This document shows positions 13,037 to 25,257 of a DNA stretch of 64,000 nt, in pieces (positions within the stretch are counted from its first letter, which is position 1; each line of letters starts with the position of its first letter). The position numbers and the translations under genes are program-made. Under the pieces are notes generated by a model. That model did no database searches. It was not told the origin of the DNA and worked only from the letters and a program-made list of their open reading frames with translations. The DNA is from Taxillus chinensis (Eukaryota > Streptophyta > Magnoliopsida > Santalales > Loranthaceae): contig CM042091.1 in assembly GCA_023512835.1 (NCBI GenBank), forward strand, positions 38,020,107-38,084,106, written 5' to 3'.

Positions 13037-13164
13037 GAAAGTAATTTAACCGCCTCTTCAGGCCACTGATTTAACCGCCTCTCAGGCAAAGTAGTTTAAC
13101 CGCCTCTTCAGGCCACTAGTTTAACCGCCTCTCAGGCAAAGTAGTTTAACCGCCTCTTTAGGCC
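13037..13164 (-). repeat. 50-bp tandem repeat with GGCGGTTAAA core in the downstream part of the LTR
   Basis: Five AGGCGGTTAAA cores alternate between GGCCTGAAGAGGCGG and TTTGCCTGAGAGGCGG contexts, giving a 50-bp period. The same array lies in the 5' LTR (20405-20530) and in both LTRs of H (50901-51025, 58104-58229). It lies well downstream of the TATA box, so it would be transcribed. Confidence 0.88.
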
Positions 13165-13737
13165 AGATACCACAGTCATGCACACAACACACACCATGGT
13201 CACTCAAGCATAAAACCAAACACTTGGTGTGCACCCATTCACAAGGGCACAAACCCAGCCATTCAGGCAATAGAACAAATACCCAACATGCATACATACA
13301 CCAAATCACAAGTCCAGCCACACAGACATATTACCAAACATGTAATAGACATATACACACAACTATATTCACACAGGCATTTCATCAAACATATAGCATG
13401 CAACAACAGAATCACACCAAAATGCCATTGAAGGCCAACATCCATATAGGAGATCACACCTATATGGATTACATATGTATATATAAACCGTTATAATCCA
13501 TAGTTTGCCCTAGAACCCTAGGACAGAGGAGGATTTAGGAAGAACAGAACCCCTACCTCAAGTAAAAGGCAACAACACCGCAATACTGTTCCCACGCTGA
13601 ACGCTGTCCGCCCACAAGACACCGATCACCCACGCAAGACGCCCGGCAGCAACCAGGAGCTCTCCTTCCCTCTCTCTCTCTGCGACGGCTGGTGGAGCAA
13701 CAAACCCTAAACCTAAAACAGAGGGGCTTCTCCTCCT

Positions 13738-13813
13738 TATATAGACAACACAACATCAAAACGACGTAGTTTTGATTAAGTGAATCCCAGCATCAAAACG
13801 ACGTAGTTTTGAT
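13738..13813 (-). promoter_or_regulatory. Element B LTR core promoter: TATA box and two ACGT-core palindromes
   Basis: On the minus strand a TATATAAGG box (13738-13744 area) is preceded by two copies of a 22-base near-palindrome (ATCAAAAC...GTTTTGAT around an ACGT core) at 13755-13776 and 13792-13813, 37 bases apart. The arrangement is the same in every LTR of B and H, which argues for a conserved promoter module. The binding factor is unknown; ACGT cores are typical bZIP sites, so that is the inference. Confidence 0.7.
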
Positions 13814-14388
13814 GGAACAAGCTATGACCTTCCCACATCCATACACACCAAAATATTCACAATTCCAACATGGTCCTTTGGGAAAAGATGATTAGAATGA
13901 CAAAACCAAGGTAACCATGGAAAAACATGCTTGCACGCCAATTTGAACGCCAATTCCCCAATTGACGTGCAGCTCCAAATGCACTCAAACTTCACCCCAA
14001 GCCTCCTTGCATCTTGTAGAGGTCTAGGAAGCAAAAATATGCTTGCACGTGAAATGGGTGAATTCACGTGTAGCTCCAAATGCTCTGAAATTTCTGTGGT
14101 AGATAGAGGACCTCATTCTAAGAAACTTTTGTTCTTGCACGCCAATTGTTTGAGGCCATCTACTAGGTCAAAAGTGAGCTCCAAGATCAGCCAAAACAGC
14201 TTAAAACCGACTATATACGCATAGCATCTTCCTAGGGCATAAAGGTACGTTATCACTTGTCACATGCACCTCCCAAAAGTCCCCTCTTGGGCTCATCTCT
14301 TACCTCAAACTTGTGCACCAACATCCAAGGTGTTTGTGGTTAACTTTTTACACACGGGTTACACACGGCTTACACACGGGTCATTACA

Positions 14389-14405
14389 TCCTCTCCCCCT
14401 TAAGA
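14389..14405 (-). other. Polypurine tract of element B
   Basis: On the minus strand CTTAAGGGGGAGAGGA abuts the LTR start. Upstream of it lies TTTTCGAGGACGAAAAGT, a near copy of the end of pol about 300 bases earlier. Confidence 0.88.
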
Positions 14406-14715
14406 CTTTTCGTCCTCGAAAAGAAATGACATACGAGGAAAACAAACACAAGCTACCCATTTGCCACACGGCAAGCCACAACACCCAAATGGGTCATACA
14501 CCGCGCACAGCACATAACAGCAAATAACAAGGTACCACCATAATCCATAACCACAATAATGCATATAACACATGTCCGCATGTCACAAATACACATCTCA
14601 AAACACATCACAAATATGAACACATGTCTAAAAGACAAAACAAATACACCAAATCATACACAACTAATACAAGAAAACACATCACTATCCCTTGGCCAAC
14701 AGCCACCTCCCACGC
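14406..14715 (-). other. Element B spacer between pol and polypurine tract
   Basis: About 310 bases after the FDDEQS end of pol hold no gene. The sequence is GT-rich on the minus strand. It is bounded on both sides by similar GAGGACGAA-AGT-TTAAG segments. Confidence 0.7.
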
Positions 14716-16298
14716 TTAAGATTGTTCGTCGTCGAACAAGTCTGGGTGCTGCTCACGCATCACGGACTCACGTTCCCATGTCTCCTCCTCAATGCCACGG
14801 TGCTGCCACAGCACGTGAACCAAAGGAATAGCACGACCACGCAAAAGCTTCTCTCGCCGATCTAGGATACGGATAGGGGCCTCAACAACGGACATGTCAT
14901 CCTCAATGTCTAATGTCCCCCAATCAATCACATGAGTAGGGTCAGGGTGATACTTCCGCAACTGGGACACGTGAAACACATTGTGCACTCGACTCAGCCG
15001 CGGTGGTAACGCTAACCGGTAGGCCACAGGCCCCACACGATCCAGAATCTCAAAAGGACCAATAAACCGCGGAGATAGCTTGGAACCTCGCCCAAACCGT
15101 CGATGTCCACGACGTGGAGAAACACGAAGAAACACATGATCACCAACAGAAAACTCCAAAGGTCGCCGCCGCTGATCCGCATAAGATTTCTGCCGACTCG
15201 AGCCGATAACAAACCGCGACGAAACCAACTTACCCTCCTCGGTAGCCTCTTGAACCATCTGTGGTCCCAAGAGAGCGGCTTCGCCGACCTCAGTCCAACA
15301 CAACGGTGATCGGCGGGGTCCGCCATACAACGCCTCAAAAGGAGCCATCCCAATGGACGCCTCGAAAATCGTTATTGTAGGCAAACTCCACCAAAGGAAG
15401 GTGAGTTGCCCACGAACCCCCAAAATCTAACACACAGGCCCGTAACATGTCCTCCAACGTCCGATTCGTCCTCTCTGGTCGACCGTCAATCTCAGGGTGA
15501 AAGGCTGTACTCAAGTGAAGCTTGGTCCCCATAGCCTCCTTGCAAACTCGCCCAAAAACGGGAAGTGAACCTCGAATCCCGGTCAGAGACAACCGATGAT
15601 GGTACTCCATGCAGTCTCACAATCTCGTTCATGTACAATTGACTCAAGGTCCCAATGGAGTCCCGCTCGCGAATAGCCAGGAAATGGGCCGACTTTGTGA
15701 GTCGATCCACAATCACCCAAATCATATCTTTCCGCCCTGTGGTGGGTGGAAGAACAGTCACAAAATCCATCGCTATGTGGTCCCACTTCCACTCCGCTAT
15801 GGGCAAGGGCTGTAACATGCCCGCCGGCCGCTGATGCTCAGCCTTCACTTGCTGACACGTGAGGCACCGCGAAACAAAAGCAGCCACATCGCGTTTCATC
15901 CCGGGCCACCAAAAATGTGCCCGAAGCGCATGGTACATCTTCGTACCCCCTGGATGCACAACAACTCTAGACTGGTGAAACTCCCTCATCACCTCATCCC
16001 TGAGGGAAGAAGCTACTACCAACCGCCCCAGAAAAGACAATTCATGCTCAGGACCCTCTGTCCAGTCCTCAGATAGCTCCCCAGCCTCAATACGGGCACG
16101 GAGAACCTCACACTCGATGTCACCCAGCTGTTCCTCCCGGACGCGCTGGTACAACTCAAGCACAACCACCAAAGGACTCAGGACTGTCCCACCATCACGA
16201 ACAACAGGATGCAGCTGCAACATCGCCAACTGCTCCATCAGCTTCCACACTCTCACGGCCACCTCAGCTTTCCCTTTTCTGCTCAACGCATCAGCCAC
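14716..16298 (-). pseudogene. Element B integrase and chromodomain, with two frameshifts
   Basis: Reading leftwards from 16298: the end of RNase H (MADALSRKGKAEV), the zinc-binding domain (HPGGTKMYHALR, CLTCQQVKAEH), and the integrase core with MDFVTVLP (first Asp), VVSDRDSRF (second Asp) and HPEIDGRPERTN (Glu). It ends with a GPFEILDRVG domain and a C-terminal chromodomain-like segment (EAPIRILDRREK, VLWQHRGIEEETWERE). Frame shifts near 15540 and 15400 split it into three frames. The triad residues themselves are kept. The chromodomain tail, ending FDDEQS, places it in the Tekay/Del chromoviruses, which tend to target heterochromatin. Confidence 0.88.
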
Positions 16299-18507
16299 AA
16301 TATTACCCTTGCCCGGGGTATAAGCAAGAGTAAAGTCAAAGGTCTACAAATACTCCACCCATCTCCTCTGCCTCAAATTCAAGTCCTTCTGGGTAAAGAT
16401 GTACTGAAGGCTCTTGTGATCTGAGAACACCACAAACTTCTCCCCCAAGAGGTAATGCTGCCAACTCTTCAGGGCGAAGATGACAGCCACTAACTCAAGG
16501 TCATGAGTAGGATAATTCTCGCTCATGAGGCTTCAGCTGCCTTGACCCATAAGCCACCACACTGTGCTCCTGCATAAGCACACACCCCAAACCCACCCTG
16601 GACGCATCACAGTACACCTCATATGGAATATCCTCCCGAGGTAACCTCAACACCGATGCAGTGGTCAAACGGGTTTTGAGAGTCTCAAACGCCTGCTGGC
16701 ACTTGTCCGTCCACTCAAATTTCACTCCTTTCCTAGTCAACGCCGTCAAAGGAGCCGCCAAACGGGAGAACCCCTCGACAAAACGACGATAGTACCCCGC
16801 CAAGCCAAGAAAACTACGGATCTCAAAAACGTTGGTTGGCCTTGCCCACGATGCCACAGCCTCAATCTTGGCTGGGTCCACCCTAACTCCCTCAGTGACA
16901 CCACATGGCCAAGAAAGTGAACCTCCTGGCAGCCCAAACCTCACACTTGCTAAACTTAGCAAACACCGCTGGTCCCTCAAGGTTTGCAACACTGTTGCCA
17001 AATGCTCCACATGCTCCCTCTCGGTCTTGGAATACACCAAGATATCATCAATAAACACCACCACAAACGAATCCAAGTATGGAGCAAAGACCTGGTTCAT
17101 CAAATGCATGAACACCGCTGGCGCATTAGTGAGCCTGAAAGGCATCACTACCCACTCATAATGCCCATACCTGCACCGAAAAGCTGTCTTAGGGATGTCC
17201 TCCTCCCTAACCCTGAGCTGGTGATACCCCGACCGTAAATCTACCTTGGAAAACCACTGGGCCCCACTCAATTGGTCAAACAGGTCATCTATCCGAGGCA
17301 ACGGATACTTGTTCTTCACGATCCACCGAATTCGACTTTCGTAGTCGATGCAGAGACGAAGCGTGCCATCAACCTTCTTAGCAAAGAGCACCGGAGCACC
17401 CCAAGGTGAGGTACTCGGTCTGATATACCCCTGGTCCCCCAACTCCTCAATTTGCCTCTGCAGCTCTCTCAGCTCGGCTGGCCCCATATGATACGCTACT
17501 TGGGAAATCGGACCCGTCCCCGGCACCAACTCAATGGTGAACTCCACACTCCTCTTAGGTGGCAAACTCCTCAACTCTTCGAGAAAAACATCCTGAAATT
17601 GGTCCATAACAGCGGGCCACACTCTCTTTTCCACCTTACCCTCCTCAGCAAAGGTCAGGGCTGCCAACCTGTGGGTAATGGCACCCCACTGGTCCATCAC
17701 CGGCCCGGCCCGACTCGCCTCACAATCCCACTCCCCCTGCAGGGTGCAAGAGATCCCTGCAGGTGTCACGAAGGATACACGCCGCCGGTAACAGTCTATC
17801 TTGCCTTGGAAAGCCATAAGCCAATCCATACCCAAGATCAGGTCAAAAGTATGCAAGGGCATCACATGCAAGTCAAAACTCAGCTCCACCTCACCTATGG
17901 TTAACACACAGTCACGACACACTCGCCGTACCTCAATCCTACCCCCCACTGGAGGCTCAACAACTAGGGGCTTCGCTGCCTCCACACAAGCTAACCCCAA
18001 GCTATCTATCACAACTTCAGCAACAAAAGAACACGATGCACCCATATCGAAGAGAACAGAAGCTAATGTACGGGAGATCAAAAGGGTACCTTTGACCACC
18101 GATGGTCCTGCTCCACCCTCACCTGGTGGGGGTGGTAGCTCAGCCTCCTCCTGGTACGTCGCCTCCAGTGCAAACACCCTTCTTTGGCCCAGGCCACTGG
18201 TCGGCTCACTCACTGGACGCTTCCCGCTAAGGTTGCCTCCCGCCCTCGGTCGCTGCCGCTCCGGCCTCCCCCGGGGTCGGGTCCGACCGGATCTTGCCTG
18301 GCCGGCTCGCCACCGACGAGCCTGGTCTCTCACCGGTGCACGGAAGCTAGCATTACTCCTCACTCTGGATGCCACGCCCCCTGTTCCCCTGTTGCCACTC
18401 CCGCAAACCCAGGCGCAAATGACCCTCTCGTCCACGGTTGTTGCATCGCCGGTCCTTCTTGGGGCACTCCCCCTTGAAGTGACCCTGCTCTCCACACGCA
18501 GTGGCAA
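16299..18507 (-). pseudogene. Element B protease, RT and RNase H
   Basis: A single long frame (16501-18507) carries the end of gag, an aspartic protease with [12 protein letters not shown] (Met where the family has Thr in DTGA), and reverse transcriptase with [21 protein letters not shown] and FIDD (17044-17055). The thumb follows, where a compensated pair of frameshifts scrambles about 20 residues ([16 protein letters not shown]). RNase H starts [12 protein letters not shown]; a frameshift near 16520 and a TAG (CAG in relatives) near 16340 break it. The gag/protease boundary lies in another frame, so the zinc knuckle is disrupted. RT is otherwise nearly complete, which makes B a useful reference for reading the stops in H. 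Confidence 0.88.
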
Positions 18508-19489
18508 TCGCTAGGTAGACTCCCCGATGGACCACCCTGTCTTCCGCCGCCAAAGGTGAACCTCCCAGGGTTCACGGATGTCCGACCCCGATCGCGAAAA
18601 GAATCGCTATCCCTCTCCTCCGTCTTGAGTCTCTTGGACCCTGCATCTCGATCAGGCCCGCTCGCAATCGGCGACCCTGATGGGCCTGTCTCCCATCATC
18701 CAGCTCTCTCTCGGCTATACGGGCCGTCTCCACAACCTCAGCATAGGTCCTCAAGCGTAGAATTGCCACCCTCTGCCTAAGGGCTGGCCTAAGGCCCAAA
18801 GTGAACTTGTGGGCCTTCTGGTCCTCCCTTGCCACAGTTTCAGGAGCAAACCTACTCAAGCTCCGGAACTCCCGCTCATACTCAGGTACCGTCCTGGATC
18901 CCTTCTTCAAGCTGCCGAATTCTTCCCTCTTCTGCCATCTCACTGATTCCGAGAAGAACTCATCATGGAAGAGTTGCAAGAACTCCTCCCAAAGCATGAG
19001 TTGCACCGCACGGCTCCCCGCGACACTCGTCCACCACTCCAAAGCATCCCCCTCCAGCTACCGAATTGCCAGTTGCACCTTATCCTCTTCATGGGGCAGG
19101 AGAAAGGAGAACACATGCTCGATCTGCCTCAACCACTGTTCAGCTACCACGGGTTCACCTTCCCCCCTTGAATCGCGGAGGTTGTTCCTTTCGGAACCGT
19201 GTCACCACGTCATCCTCTGCATGAGTCGGTACACCACCCAGCGAACTCTCACGCTCACGAGGCAGCTCTCCTACTGGTGGTGGTGGTGGTGGCACCACCT
19301 GCTGTGCTGCCATCTCACGATGCACCTCCTCCCGAACGTTCTGCCGGAGTCCCTCCCGTAGCTCTCGTACCTCCATCCGGATGCCTTCTTGTAGCTGTGC
19401 CAGTAACAACGCATGCCCTCCAACGGACGGTCCCGCACCCGGACCCTCATGGGCAGATGACTCATTAGCCACTCTCCTCGGCGGCATTC
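18508..19489 (-). pseudogene. Element B gag
   Basis: The likely start is MPPRRVANESS, with its ATG at 19487-19489. The N-terminal frame ends at 19155 and the retrotransposon gag domain continues at 18572-19042 (EWWTSVAGSRAVQLMLWEEF, YEREFRSLSRFAPETVAREDQKAHKF). At least one frameshift lies near 19100, and another disrupts the zinc-knuckle region near 18480-18570. H has the same protein in one open frame. Confidence 0.82.
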
Positions 19490-19880
19490 TTACTACACGA
19501 AGTAAGAAGCACAACATCAAAACAATGTTATAATCTATCGTGTCACTACCTCGACCCCACTGATCAATTCCACTATCACATGACATTACACACATACATT
19601 GTATCAATCACATTTCACAGTTTAGTACGCATTGCCAAACAAATCAGAGTTGCACATTTCCCTTAATCATATTATCTTATCCACAGTTTAGCACACATTC
19701 ACAGCAAATGCAACTAGTGCCCTAATGCCAATGCATGCAAATCCTACCACAAGACTGGACTACCCTAAGTACACCTTGGAGGCTTAAAGAGGACCATGTT
19801 GATCAGGCATGTCCCTCCAGGCTCCTCCAAAGGACTTAGGATAACCAGGTCCGCCCACTACCCTAGGCCAACTAGACCAT

Positions 19881-19892
19881 GCTCTGATACCA
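19881..19892 (-). other. Primer-binding site of element B
   Basis: The plus strand reads GCTCTGATACCA, the reverse complement of TGGTATCAGAGC, three bases inside the 5' LTR boundary. It fixes the minus orientation. Confidence 0.93.
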
Positions 19893-21024
19893 TATTGTCA
19901 CGCCCCGGATTTCCAACCCGAGGAAACCGGTACGTGACTCCCCTTTTACCCACACGGAGGGCAAAGGGGTTAGGATACAAACCAAGAATTTAACATTTTA
20001 AACATCCACAACACATTCAAGAAAGTAATGTTCATAAAAGCAATCCAAACCAGTTTATTACAGCAAAATCCTTTCCAATCCCATCCCCACTGGGTTACAT
20101 CAATTCCCATAAAAAAAACAAAACATAAATGGAAGAGAGTAAAATAAATATGGTCTTCCACCTTGGTGTATCCACCTAACGCCTGTAAGTCCCTGGAAAA
20201 CAAGCAAACACAGTAGGAGGGGTGAGCAACCACAACTCAGTAGGGATCAAGTCTCCCCAACCCTTCCCATGCTCCTAATGGCTACATGCATGTGCACAGG
20301 TGTAGTGACGTGACAGTATTAGGAAAAAGAAAATAAAACATTCCACACAAGTGGGCGTAACCCCAGCCCCAGCCACACTAGCTAACAAACCACATCTTAA
20401 GAAAGTAATTTAACTGCCTCTTCAGGCCACTGATTTAACCGCCTCTCAGGCAAAGTAGTTTAACCGCCTATTCAGGCCACTGGTTTAACCGCCTCTCAGG
20501 CAAAGTAGTTTAACCGCCTCTTTAGGCCAGATACCACAGTCATGCACACAACACACACCACGGTCACTCAAGCATAAAACCAAACACTTGGTGTGCACCC
20601 ATTCACAAGGGCACAAACCCAGCCATTCAGGCAATAGAACAAACACCCAGCATGCATACATACACCAAATCATAAGTCCAGCCACACAGACATATTACCA
20701 AACATGTAATAGGCATATACACACAACTATATTCACACAGGCATTTCATCGAACATATAGCATGCAACAACAGAATCATACCAAAATGCCATTGAAGGCC
20801 AACATCCATATAGGAGATCACACCTATATGGATTACATATGTATATATAAACAGTTATAATCCATAGTTTGCCCTAGAACCCTAGGATAGAGGAGGATTT
20901 AGGAAGAACAGAACCCCTACCTCAAGTAAAAGGCAACAACACCGCAATATTCCCAGCCGAACGCCGTCCACCCACAAGACACCGATCACCCACGCAAGAC
21001 GCCCGGCAACCCGGAGCTCTCCTT

Positions 21025-21027
<3 letters not shown>

Positions 21028-21067
<40 letters not shown>
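21028..21067. repeat. (CT)n microsatellite in element B 5' LTR
   Basis: About 20 CT units are present. The matching site in the 3' LTR (13671-13682) has only about six. The LTRs were identical at insertion, so the difference arose afterwards. Confidence 0.93.
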
Positions 21068-21069
<2 letters not shown>

Positions 21070-21121
21070 GACGGCTGGTGGAGCAACAAACCCTAAACCT
21101 AAAACGAGGGGCTTCTCCTCC

Positions 21122-21199
21122 TTTATATGGACAACACAACATCAAAACGACGTAGTTTTGATTAAGTGAATCCCAGCATCAAAACGACGTAGTTTTGAT
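21122..21199 (-). promoter_or_regulatory. Element B 5' LTR promoter module
   Basis: It has the same layout as in the 3' LTR: a TATATAAAG-type box on the minus strand and two ACGT-core palindromes 37 bases apart immediately upstream. As this is the 5' LTR, it would drive the genomic transcript of B. Confidence 0.7.
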
Positions 21200-21768
21200 G
21201 GAACAAGCTATGACCTTCCCACATCTATACACACCAAAATATTCACAATTCCAACATGGTCCTTTGGGAAAAGATGATTAGAATGACAAAACCAAGGTAA
21301 CCATGGAAAAACATGCTTGCACGCCAATTTGAACGCCAATTCCCCAATTGACGTGCAGCTCCAAATGCACTCAAACTTCACCCCAAGCCTCCTTGCATCT
21401 TGTAGAGGTCTAGGAAGCAAAAATATGCTTGCACGTGAAATGGGTGAATTCACATGTAGCTCCAAATGCTCTGAAATTTCTGTGGTAGATGAGGACCTCA
21501 TTCTAAGAAACTTTTTGTTCTTGCACGCCAATTGTTTGAGGCCATCTACTAGGTTAAAAGTGAGCTCCAAGATCACGCCAAACCCTTAAAACGCCCTTGT
21601 ATACGCATAGCATCTTCCTAGGGCATAAAGGTACGTTATCACTTGTCACATGCACCTCCCAAAAGTCCCCTCTTGGGCTCATCTCTTACCTCAAACTTGT
21701 GCACCAACATCCAAGGTGTTTGTGGTTAACTTCTTACACACGGGTTACACACGGGTCATTATAGCCCA

Positions 21769-23190
21769 CGATAGAGTCGGGGCACCAGGGGCAGCAGAGC
21801 CCGCAGCAGAGATCGTCAGCTCCCGTTGTGGGACCTGATTTGGCTCAGGTGTTGATTCACTTACCGGAGGCCATGCAGGGTATGCGGGGCTCGATGAGGG
21901 ATATGGCTGAGAGGTGGATGAGCGAAGAGCGGCCTCGGCGACCACCATAGCCTCGCGGCCACCCGCGCCTCGGCGGGAGGCAAGAGTGGTGCAGGATGTG
22001 CACCAGCAGGAGGTCATAGCAAAGCCAGCATCGGGATGGACTGGGCTGCGTAGTTTTTGAAACACGCACCCAGGACTTTTGAGGATGGTTCGCGGCCAGA
22101 GGTAGCCGAGGACTAGATTAGGTGGACAGAGGATATCTTTGATATGATCAGGGTGCTAGATGAGGAGAGAGTGCGCGTGGTGACGTACTATTTGTTGGGT
22201 ATCCCACGCAGGTGGTGGGAATCCACAGAGTTGTCCATGGCGGTCGGATGAGTTGGAGAGAGTTTGTTGAGCGCTTTCTTTGGGGAGTATTTTCCCGGCT
22301 TGGTACGGATACCCGACGGAGAGAGTATTATGAGCTTTAGCAGGCTAGCCAGACAGTGGGTGAGTATGTGCAAGCCTTAACAGATTTAGGGCGGTTTGCT
22401 CTTGAGGCTTGGGAAAAGGAAGCCCGTAAGACACATGATTTTATTCAGGGCTTGAGGCCATCTCTGAAAAGACAGCTGGAACCGATGCAGTTGACCGGCC
22501 CACCGGGAGGCGGTCGACAAGGCGCTCATTATTGAGCGAGGTCGGGATCGGCGAGAGCCCAAAGGCCGGGCGGTTCGCGGTCCGAGCAGAAGAGGCCGAG
22601 TGGGGGAGAGCGGTGCCGCTCGGCCGAGAGGAGGCGGTGCAGAGGGTTTCTAGCCAGCGGTGGGACCCCATGAGAGTTCAGCCAGCAGGAGGCCAGGTAC
22701 CCGTTGGAGTTGTGGTTTGACCGGGCATGTCTCGAGAGACTACCCAAGGAAAAAGATGAGTTGCTTCCGATGCGGGAAGGTGGGACATGGAGCTAGGGAA
22801 TGTGTTGCCCTTAGCTCGACCAGCAGTGTAGGCCCTCATCCGAGAGATCAGGTACAGAAGAGTGGGGCTCCGTCTCAGAGGTCAGTGCCGCTGGCACAGA
22901 GCTCGCAGACACGACCTGCAATGCAGCAGCCTCAGCGGGAGGCATAGGGTCATGTTGATCATCGGGGCAAGGCCCCAGGAGGGGCGTGGGCCACGAGGGA
23001 GGACTTTTGCCCTTACCGGAGAGATAGAGGTTCCACCAATGGACGAGGCGGACGGACCTTCGGTGATGAGAGGTACCATTATCATTTCTCATACTATTTG
23101 TTCGGTTTTGATTGATACCGGTGCTACCCATTCTTTTTATTTCGTAGGCTACGGTGGTTGGATGGAGTTAGACCGGGACGGTTAGTCAGT
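21769..23190 (+). pseudogene. Element C gag (rest) and protease, heavily degraded
   Basis: Gag continues from the far side of B but is full of stops (near 21838, 21907 and 22060 among others). A zinc-knuckle pair is visible: the first has lost its first and last Cys (WSCGLTGHVSRDY), while the second, CFRCGKVGHGAREC at 22762-22803, is complete. The protease shows MRGTIIISH and SVLIDTGATHSF with the catalytic Asp at 23114. The family is clear from motif order; no functional product is possible. Confidence 0.82.
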
Positions 23191-25257
23191 CTCTGATGGT
23201 TGCTTCACCTTTGGGTGGAATTGTGATACTTGAGAGTATCTGTCGTGGGGTATCTTTGTGGGTGAGTGGACCGAGGAGGCATGCAAGTTGGGACTTTTGA
23301 GACATGGGTGGGGTGATGTGACCCACCAGTTAGCCAGCTTGACATTAGTTGATAGGAGGAGAAAGGGGAAGGCTGTTTTGCCACCCATTGTAGATCAGTT
23401 CCCAGATGTGTTTCCCGAGGACTTGGTCAGTTTGCCACCTGTGAGGGAGGTAGAGTTTTCGATCGAGTTGTTGCCAGGGACAACACCGATCGGTTACGGC
23501 CTACGGGATGGCACCGACGAGCTTGAGAGCTCAAGAGACGGATAGATGACCTATTGGCACGAGACTTTATCAGGCGGAGTAGCTCACCGTGGGGCGCTCC
23601 AGGTGTTGTTCGCTAAGAAGGCGATGGTTCACTTCGTTGTGTATAGACTACGAAGCGAACCAGTGTCGTGAAGAACAGGTATCCATTGCCGAGGATCGAC
23701 GATTTGTTTGATCAGTTTCGCGGTTCGAGATGGTTTTCCAAAATAGACTTGAGATCTGGATACCATCAGTTGAGGGTTAGGGAGGCAGATATCCCTAAGA
23801 CCGCGTTCAGTTGTCGTTATGGGCATTATGAGTGGCTTGTGATGCCATTTGGGCTCACGAATGCTCCAGCAGTGTTTATGGGATTGATGAACCATGTGTT
23901 TGCTCCATATTTAGATATGTTCGTTGTGGTGTTCATCGACGATATTTTGGTCTACTCAGCGACCAAGAGGGAGCATGAGGAGCATTTGCAGGTTGTGTTG
24001 CAGACCTTGCGAGAGCACCGGTTGTATGCGAAGTTCACAAAATGTGACTTCTGGTTGCAACAGGTGCACTTCTTGGGGCATGTGGTATCTTCGGAGGGTA
24101 TCACAGTGGATCCTGAGGAGATCGAGGCAGTTATGTCGTGGAAGAGGCCCACAAATGTGTTTGAGATTCGTAGCTTCCTTGGTTTGGTAGGCTACTATCA
24201 GAGGTTCGTGGAGGATTTTTCTAGGTTGGCAGCTCCTATGACGAACCTAACTAGGAAGGGAGTTCCTTTCGTTTGGTCTGATGCGTGTGAGAGTGCTTTC
24301 ATGGAGCTGAAGGCACGATTGACCTCAACACCTATCTTGATCCTCCCACAGGAGGGTGTGCCTTTTGAGGTGTATTGTGATGCTTCCAGGGTGGGACTTG
24401 GTTGTGTGTTGATGCAGACTCGGCAGGTGATTGCCTATGGATCTAGGCAGTTGAGACCACATGAGCAGAACTATCCCACGCATGATTTGGAGTTGGCTGC
24501 AGTGATCTTTGCTTTCAAGAGCTGGTAGCATTATCTCCTTGGGGAGAAGTTTGTGGTGTATACGGACCACAAGAGCTTGCAGTATATCTTCTCTCAGCGA
24601 GACCTGAACCTTAGGCAGAGGCGATGGGTGGAGTACCTACAACAGTTTCAGTTTGATATAATGTATACCTCTGGGAAGGGTAATGTGGTGGCAGATGCGC
24701 TGAGTAGGAAGAGCAGGGCCGTGGTTGCCCATTGTGCCATTAAGGAATGGGAAGTGATGGGACAGTTGGCAGCGATGAGGTTGCAGATGGTGACCAATGA
24801 GGGGCGGGGGACCCTCAGTGTTGTTTTAGCAGTCCCAGAGATGCAGCGTAGGATCATAGAGGATCTGTTGGGGGACGTTGACTGTGAGGTCATCAGGGAC
24901 AGGATTCAGACTGGGCAGACATCTTCTGATTGGATTGAGGATGCAGAGCATGTACTACGGTATAGGGGTAGACTGATAATTCCCACTTCTCTTCAGGAGG
25001 AGGTTCTTCGGGAATTTCACCAGTCACGGTTAGCTGTACATCCTGGTGGGACCAAGATGTACCATGCCATGAGGAGGCAGTATTGGTGGCCAGGCCAGAA
25101 GAAGGCCATTGCTGATTTTGTGAGGAGGTGTTTGACCTATCAGCAGGTCAAGGCAGAGCACCTGAGATCAGCTGGTGAGTTACAGTCATTGTCAGTGCCA
25201 GAGTGGAAATGGGACCACGTGACCATGGATTTTGTCACGGGACTTCCTCGTTCCAGG
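23191..25257 (+). pseudogene. Element C RT, RNase H and first half of integrase
   Basis: After a degraded linker ([17 protein letters not shown] at about 23390-23420), RT runs in one frame from 23668: [26 protein letters not shown] and FIDD at 23932-23943. RNase H follows ([26 protein letters not shown]), with one TAG at 24526 where relatives have CAG ([11 protein letters not shown]). The integrase zinc domain has HPGGTKMYHAMR and then CLTYQQ, the second Cys having changed to Tyr. The core begins [10 protein letters not shown] with the first catalytic Asp and is cut at 25257 by the miniature-element array. Confidence 0.88.

Larger units (their letters stand above)
12531..14388 (-). mobile_element. 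Element B 3' LTR
   Basis: It is 1858 bases long and ends TGTCACGCCCC on the plus strand (GGGGCGTGACA in element orientation). It matches the 5' LTR throughout with scattered substitutions. It contains paired palindromes and a TATA box (13738-13813) and five GGCGGTTAAA-type repeat units (13037-13164). Confidence 0.93.
12531..21763 (-). mobile_element. Element B: Ty3-gypsy chromovirus (Tekay/Del type), inserted in gag of C
   Basis: The ends are fixed by the 5-bp duplication GCCCA (12526-12530 and 21764-21768). The element reads right to left: 5' LTR 19896-21763, primer site, gag, protease, RT, RNase H, integrase, chromodomain, polypurine tract, 3' LTR 12531-14388. It is 9.2 kb long. It belongs to the same family as element H, with the same gag start, pol and LTR body, but with a different first ~200 bases of the LTR. 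The outermost bases of the 5' LTR read TATAATGACCC instead of TGTAATGACCC, one terminal change. Confidence 0.93.
19896..21763 (-). mobile_element. Element B 5' LTR
   Basis: It is 1868 bases long and homologous to 12531-14388. The promoter palindromes are at 21141-21162 and 21178-21199, with the TATA box just left of them (about 21122). The terminal dinucleotide on the element's left end is changed to TA. A CT microsatellite in it is much longer than in the other LTR. Confidence 0.93.

Noticed and set aside
16832..18514. Plus-strand frames of 150-237 codons opposite element B pol
   Set aside because: Antisense shadows of the protease and RT; the minus strand shows the real motifs.
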